Of a DNA stretch of 64,000 nucleotides, positions 61,901 through 64,000 are shown piece after piece. The notes below the pieces were generated by a model, which saw only the letters and a list, made by a program, of their open reading frames with translations, ran no database searches and was not told the DNA's origin. The translations under genes were made by a program, and so were the position numbers. Positions within the stretch are counted from its first letter, which is position 1. Each line of letters begins with the position of its first letter. The DNA is from JAAEPI01 sp964352625. Lineage in GTDB: Bacteria > Bacteroidota > Bacteroidia > Cytophagales > Cyclobacteriaceae. The stretch covers positions 248,001 through 312,000 of the forward strand of contig CAYGSD010000001.1 in the NCBI GenBank assembly GCA_964352625.1, in the 5' to 3' direction.

Positions 61901-62812
61901 CCCTGAAGTAGCAGAATTGGCAATGGTTCCGTCAGAATGCTGCCCTATTCCAGCAATTTCATTGTTGTTTGCTGAGTAAGTTGCTTCGTCCCAAAAGTCA
62001 GTTCCCAAGGCTATTCCATACTTGGAGGCCAGGTAAGTCTCGACCACTATTCGCTCCGCATTGGTCAGGTATTCTCGGAAAACAATGATCTCGGCCATGT
62101 TTCCATCGAATGTCCGTCCATCACCACTTTGGAATTCACCAATATTGAAATCCGAATTATTGTTAGGTATGGTGGCAGTACCACCTGTATTCCCACCCCC
62201 GCTAGCCTGATTTAGGAAATGGTCGAAATCTCCATTTTGGTAGGTTGTGGCATTAATATAGGTGGTTCCTCCAGTGATGTTTGCTCCCGCATCTGTGTTC
62301 GCATTAATCCTGCTATTCTGTGATCCGTTTTCATAAAACACGTAGGACTGAGCTGAGCCATTCCCATCTCGCTTTGAAATGTGCGCTCTCACCCCGGTGG
62401 AGTTATCTGGATTGAAAACATAAAAAATGGAAATTTCGCTGGTATTGTCCAGCATGGGTGCTTCATCTCCATCGTCTTCGATAAAAAGCCAATCCGTATT
62501 ACCCTCTACAAAAGTGATGGTAGGCATCCCATTGAAATTGGCATTTGATGCATCATAAAATGGTGTGCCACCTCCGACTGCTGCATGGTATCCGTAACCG
62601 GACTGATCCAGCCATGTGAAAACGGGATCGGTATCTTCTGCAGGATCTGCGGCCGCCTCTTCTACTCCAGCATCTGCTCTTAGCCAGAGTACGAGATTTG
62701 AACTTCCGTCGGTGCTACCGTGACCCCCCGGGCCAGATTGCGCGAGAGTCGTAATGCCTGAAATAAGGAAAAATAGGCCAAAGGCTAACTTGTTTGATAA
62801 ACGTCTATTCAT
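52925..62812 (-). CDS. giant type IX-secreted repeat protein
   Basis: 3295 residues from ATG 62812, preferred over one 33 nt upstream because MNRRLSNKLAFGLFFLISG, then ITTLAQS is a standard signal peptide. N-terminal region has two concanavalin-like modules, LVLWLRADAGVEEA and LAFWFDASSGVENT, each with a WLDQSG/WQDLSA strand and a downstream FLTNAERIVVETYLASKYGI-type helix. The long middle (about 850-2950) is Gly/Asn/Thr-rich with recurring GTL, SGG, NIDG strands that suggest a beta-solenoid. Near the C-terminus come an Fn3-like module (SWQTASEINNDYFEVQRS) and a type IX sorting domain (TLKPNPTTFGEINFEV to GLYFVTVVQGQNKQLLKLIL). Probable surface adhesin or matrix protein. Confidence 0.88.
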   Translation of the reverse strand: MNRRLSNKLAFGLFFLISGITTLAQSGPGGHGSTDGSSNLVLWLRADAGVEEAAADPAEDTDPVFTWLDQSGYGYHAAVGGGTPFYDASNANFNGMPTITFVEGNTDWLFIEDDGDEAPMLDNTSEISIFYVFNPDNSTGVRAHISKRDGNGSAQSYVFYENGSQNSRINANTDAGANITGGTTYINATTYQNGDFDHFLNQASGGGNTGGTATIPNNNSDFNIGEFQSGDGRTFDGNMAEIIVFREYLTNAERIVVETYLASKYGIALGTDFWDEATYSANNNEIAGIGQHSDGTIANSATSGVLTISGGDGRVNDDWLFWGHDGGDFATYSSTEIITSTSHQRLAREWVVNETNDLGNVLVSIPASDLPATGIAAPTFYLYVDTDGNFTNATAHVMALNGANYEVTLDLNDGDYLAIAFEPPVPAGVTTSLAFWFDASSGVENTGSPATDGQAVTVWQDLSANDADGQNGTSPTFLDSEPINFHPVVRFDAASNEFLEFDITGLETSNYAILAVVRRASGTGSQYVLGSENNAADALLLGYSSNTQIDARNSSTAAVSTAVNGFDNPIEGPVLIGADYNGSTLAIAEFRDGVESLNVTATSTDYAATGYTGNLGRALAGNYLDGDIMEIIAFDGSLSANDLLALESYLGIKYGIDLGQDYQDEQAALLWDLSDNAGYTEDVIAIGRDDSFTLDQRISSSATDSVVVATSSDFTSLNSALSRPSLTDGQYVFFSNDDDPFTFDQSHNGTPNIRLDRTWRVREVNNPGSVVIGVKSSAVDANVLIVSNDPTFMSGVTELSLASVGDYVYASYDFTDGDYFTFVNDPSEIWYSYISGNWSNPQNWTLDGAISALYVNPLGKVPSAGDSVVVKSGRTITMDGNGVNVTKVEVIGTLDLGSTTGHDLGYLEGNGTLRLSGFGGLDNYPTALDTAFYESLEGGTVEYYGTGLTLDQTRRYNNLIINLDNPTDQVTMEGDSLYISGDFTIQQGMFQINSASGTTDLAIEVRGAMQVDATGTFDVGTGNARHELNLYGDFTNFGDVDFTNRASQTTGSEATNGIVDFNLLSGNQDQVITLEGPTHFYRIEVNKGVDKTYVADFQASDPSYFELYGYAGQSHGSVAQLTSNDNAVGLILGTLKVGTNVDLGALNTGGNYNVSEGAELWIDGGSAFKNGGTAIVPYGNIRVSAGTLEADINSGITSRANGTLYMEGGEVTIRQFRTSVFGATNQGGIVMTGGILNVTGETNGGINDNYYPVNLTYSGNVFIMSGGTMNVYGANSKGGIFVNSATENILTGGSLNFISSTNNDFVITSRAAFFNVVLSKTSPTGGDFLIGTGQSGPNGTDETVEDLPFEILNDLTLDNSDGNGVTADLQGNDLVIQGSLNIDAGSSIDLTDNTLIIEGAGSSSLNIGLASALVLDSLQINKNNELVTSNITAGPDPAIQVDHYFNITSGNFDISTFNVVVNGDLNVADTVGTTTSTGTVSMTGAALQNITSVDGAIYDLLIDNVNGVSLDGDFSVPGQLDLNAGIFDINTDKLTLGGQPATTGSFGTSLMIRTNGNASDGGVEMYFDGTPDPALVTLPIGTDINSVRYTPATLDLSGVNDDGYIAISLADAELTTTNLAGGELLSYYWRLKHRNFADTTGTRAILTFNYSDDDVTTSDASYVPGEVLNVNPFSRSSESTIDIGNNIITFNDVNGVGSAGTQLVNANYTAGEAGRFTGSPEIYYSRVTDGNWVSFQTASNWSTTGHQGAAASDYPQAGDIAIIGSTYIGGGTGRHQIRSNPGVSITVASLIFDSQPGGSALVVTDMSRLRMRGNTTLTVGTMSGTGEIVQDIGTLAQTATIVGDLGEFLDEDNNGWFFWFQSVQDVTITDRFTYPIFRTFGADGTLDFSQDVTAHGMVVDNGTRMSVSTNWTIDSLVQIGSNLNGTLEFPNVGSNVTLECGTFVYSDDAGNNIFVENAGTDIHTLRVNEDIILDTGSGFNLTSASGAQVQLELAGAGVHSFTNNTGVTPELYRVIMNKGTDTTSVFSFNADFNLNGLNNVVPPALELQSGKLVLNDPGISMEIANGINYRIPEGAGLEVTQGDITMDGAVVVLDGLLKVNGGSVTLTDTDIEYSNTGFAVLEISSGSFEVGNIIRRAITTSTGVLKYRQTGGTVLIASDNAPTYSPSRASFEVANTGSEFTLTGGSFTIQRGVTGDNNVSLLLTPETYDVTGSTITLGNANTPSYGANYFNLKTSVPLDNLTIFDDGDDNFPPVRLIALPLTVNGTLDIAANGGLIANGFDVTLNGDFSNEGVYTNATATTTFGSATAQSITGAGTFTIYDLVKTGAGETQTNQNLSLTHDLHVEEGTLNIQDYTLSLRNDAYIESTVTNSAASNGIVFNGTSNQDLYGIPNQTVTLGTMTVSNSAGVDIADGNGYNFDLTDRLRLNGGVFNIGGSLVTIKRGGYVEEVSTFNQNNMVQTNSSFTDNGFRQEFYSVAADTTVFFPVGELKYTPVQFDFDAGTTQGDIRVRPANEMHPTVVDNTEPVTETEIVDADNALQYYWIIIAQDLTNANGTATFIYDHDDIRITAPYDTTNYISARLLSNGVTWDKYAPTEFWGGTTSFRVPLSGANSSLITGDYTSGVGSSDGINNDIEGALPDELAQYDSNFGGTGNYTTDASWTPLGSTPALSSGVGPVGAQVTISSGDDVALNLSNVRLYSTHIEAGGILRVPSGSLGNRLGTVTGSGTIVLVDTELLPAGEYSAFTACDGGGLQYSGTTSYSVLSGISQIRRVIFDGSGTRIMPNNALDVCDTLIVQGPTVNFNAGQTYNIGNAADDLFEIQSGNVTVSNASIINVNGNWSIGGGTLNGGSNSRLEVTGNVERTGGTLNWNNMRVYLDGSTEQLIDGDFTGANAFDRLRINNSSMAGVTINSGDVEVDGTLTFVDGLFNTTSTETLTLNSSGSWTGASANSYVTGPITKQNVAVSSTFEFPVGKASRYAPVAVADVVTGGDTWTAEYFTSTNPTYPDTMYDPADPGSGKNAISDVKSSDRWEVTSAGSNSAQVRVTYGPHDAFTDADDIRVVWWDPIDARWENVGAITTGTASAGTSRSEDFISFSTQQFGLADAPEVPLPVELVFFKAVLKDGRVITSWQTASEINNDYFEVQRSGDGEIWEVIGRVNGAGDSDEILDYSFTDSSPYLGVSYYRIEQFDYDGASEVFNTVAVSNTTFGQGLSFTLKPNPTTFGEINFEVLSGDDRTPIVVTMVDLSGKVAFQKTFDAALRIEDRIIPQKEVKAGLYFVTVVQGQNKQLLKLILKE

Positions 62813-63032
62813 AGTGTAATGTGCTTTGATTTCCCTTTGCTTCAAAAAAAAGAAGCGACAGGAAAAACTAAAATTCTTTTAGGGAAATCACACTTTAATG
62901 AATCTACCGCTCCTGCTCGTAACAAATACTTGCGTTCTCCTCAAACATTGAAGTGCGAGGTGTAATGATAAGGCGTGTAAAACTAAGAAATGAATAGGAA
63001 TATGCCAATTTCAGAGTTTATCAAGTGAAAAC

Positions 63033-63056
63033 AAAAAAGGCGAGCCATTGCTCGCC
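63033..63056 (-). terminator. rho-independent terminator
   Basis: On the minus strand GGCGAGC, loop AATG, GCTCGCC, then six Ts (63038-63033). It ends the second secreted-protein gene, whose stop is at 63079. The remaining gap 62813-63032 (upstream of the giant gene) shows no firm promoter. Confidence 0.9.
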
Positions 63057-63078
63057 GTTTTATGTTTCAACGATTTTT

Positions 63079-63999
63079 CTATTCTTTCATGATTCGTCTG
63101 TAAGTAGTGCCTTCTGCCGTCTGGATCATAAGCTGATACATGCCAGCATTCAGATTCGCAAGATTAATCGTCTCCTCAGATTTGCCCCCGAAGTTACTTT
63201 CATACACCACTCGTCCGCTCATATCGATTAAGGCAATTTTTGCCGTAACGATCGCATCTGCCCTAATGGTAATCTGATCTGCCGTCGGGTTTGGATAGAT
63301 CACATAGTGAATAGAACCAACCACAGCTGTGACCACTCTGGTCCAAGAGTAATCGGATGCTCCATCAAAGTCCACCTGATTTAGTCTATAGTAGTTGATG
63401 CCATTGACTGGGGAGTGGTGGACAAAGGAATAGTTATTTATCCCTTCATCATTGTTGTACGCTTCCAACTGATAGGTCACGCTAAAATTCTGACCATCGA
63501 TACTGTGCTCTATATCAAAATGACTCACATCCACTTCATTGGCGGTTTGCCAAACAAGAGCAACTTTTCCTGCTGAGTATGTGGCTGTAAATGAAATCCA
63601 ATCCAATGGAAGTGGTGCATCATCGCCATCACGATAATTTGGGACCATGTCTCCGTCATTGTCGGGTGCTCCGCTCACATTGGCATAGCTAGTTCCACCA
63701 AGATCAGGATCAAAGAAATCTACAATACCGTCACTATCGGAATCCCTGAAATAGGTGGCGTTATCAGGGTCAAGGAAGTTAGGTGTGCGGTCTCCGTCGT
63801 GATCGTCCAAGTAATCAGGTATTCCATTCACATTGTCAACATCATCCGTAGGGTAATGTCCTGGGCTTCCATTTGCTGTTTCATAAGTGACTCTCCTTGC
63901 TTCGTAATCAGCTACAAAATCGTCATCTTCATCGTCATCGAATCCTTCATCCCAGTCTCTAAGACCATCTTCGTCGGCATCAATGTCCAGATAATCAGG
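63079..63999 (-). CDS. type IX-secreted protein, C-terminal part (cut by window edge)
   Basis: The frame is open to the window end, so at least 307 residues with the N-terminus missing. The visible start is an Asp-rich stretch of thrombospondin-type-3-like calcium repeats (DADEDGLRDWDEGFDDDEDD, IPDYLDDHDGDRTPNFLDPD, DSDSDGIVDFFDPD). An Fn3-like module (LVWQTANEVDVSHFDIEHSI) follows, then a type IX sorting domain (VIYPNPTADQITIRA to GMYQLMIQTAEGTTYRRIM). Same C-terminal plan as the giant protein downstream. Probably a surface-anchored, calcium-binding adhesin-like protein. Confidence 0.85.
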   Translation of the reverse strand, partial: PDYLDIDADEDGLRDWDEGFDDDEDDDFVADYEARRVTYETANGSPGHYPTDDVDNVNGIPDYLDDHDGDRTPNFLDPDNATYFRDSDSDGIVDFFDPDLGGTSYANVSGAPDNDGDMVPNYRDGDDAPLPLDWISFTATYSAGKVALVWQTANEVDVSHFDIEHSIDGQNFSVTYQLEAYNNDEGINNYSFVHHSPVNGINYYRLNQVDFDGASDYSWTRVVTAVVGSIHYVIYPNPTADQITIRADAIVTAKIALIDMSGRVVYESNFGGKSEETINLANLNAGMYQLMIQTAEGTTYRRIMKE

Positions 64000-64000
64000 T

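Overview
The window looks like a chromosomal segment of a free-living, probably marine or soil, member of the Bacteroidota, most likely order Cytophagales. Pointers seen directly are type IX secretion C-terminal sorting domains, the gliding gene gldC, a TonB-dependent receptor paired with an outer-membrane lipoprotein, DUF6089 and DUF3098 family proteins, TAnnTTTG-type promoter elements, and general lack of Shine-Dalgarno sequences. No rRNA, tRNA, CRISPR array, insertion sequence or prophage was recognised.

Layout. 1-1480: end of an arginine operon (M20 deacetylase, argH). 1517-2959: promoter, SAM-I riboswitch and O-succinylhomoserine sulfhydrylase. 3055-7348: sulfate assimilation operon (sulfite reductase with a C-terminal HEPN-like domain, two siroheme synthesis enzymes, APS-reductase-type CysH). 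7432-19055: accessory region with a lipoprotein, two ywbE copies, two frameshifted genes, an AraC regulator, two beta-lactamase-fold hydrolases, an ATP-grasp/GNAT pair, an erythromycin-esterase-like protein and dCMP deaminase, with REP-like and 21-bp tandem repeats between. 19192-24815: a tiny membrane-peptide transcription unit, envelope proteins, penicillin acylase, an acidic lipoprotein and a TPR protein. 24812-27859: XRE regulator divergent from a two-gene arsenosugar locus, then a flavin-type oxidoreductase and a small membrane protein. 27994-32548: TonB receptor and SGNH-hydrolase lipoprotein. 32695-42029: leftward housekeeping blocks (ftsX, DUF3098, uppP, truB, ribF, M48 protease, gldC; ECF sigma/anti-sigma; EamA, lptG-like, tgt). 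42072-47224: rightward glycosyltransferase, ECF sigma factor, rsmG, methyltransferase, a toxin-antitoxin pair and a DbpA-like helicase. 47477-49900: integron-like cassette array. 49927-64000: type III glutamine synthetase, rsmE, a 3295-residue type IX secreted protein and the C-terminal part of a second one cut by the window edge.

The most striking feature is 47502-49666. Three consecutive units (DUF2199 protein; antitoxin plus ParE toxin; DUF433 plus DUF5615) are each bracketed by their own perfect 10-12 bp inverted repeat beginning GTT and ending AAC. They are joined by about 240-nt imperfectly palindromic, mutually homologous spacers. This is the geometry of integron cassettes with attC sites, but the sites are unusually long, share a conserved internal block, and have no integrase in the window. 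Function is inferred, not shown.

Gene fit: the sulfur genes form a pathway from APS to sulfide plus the siroheme needed for it, feeding the riboswitch-controlled methionine enzyme just upstream. The ars pair and the XRE protein share a divergent region with two dyad-symmetric candidate operators.
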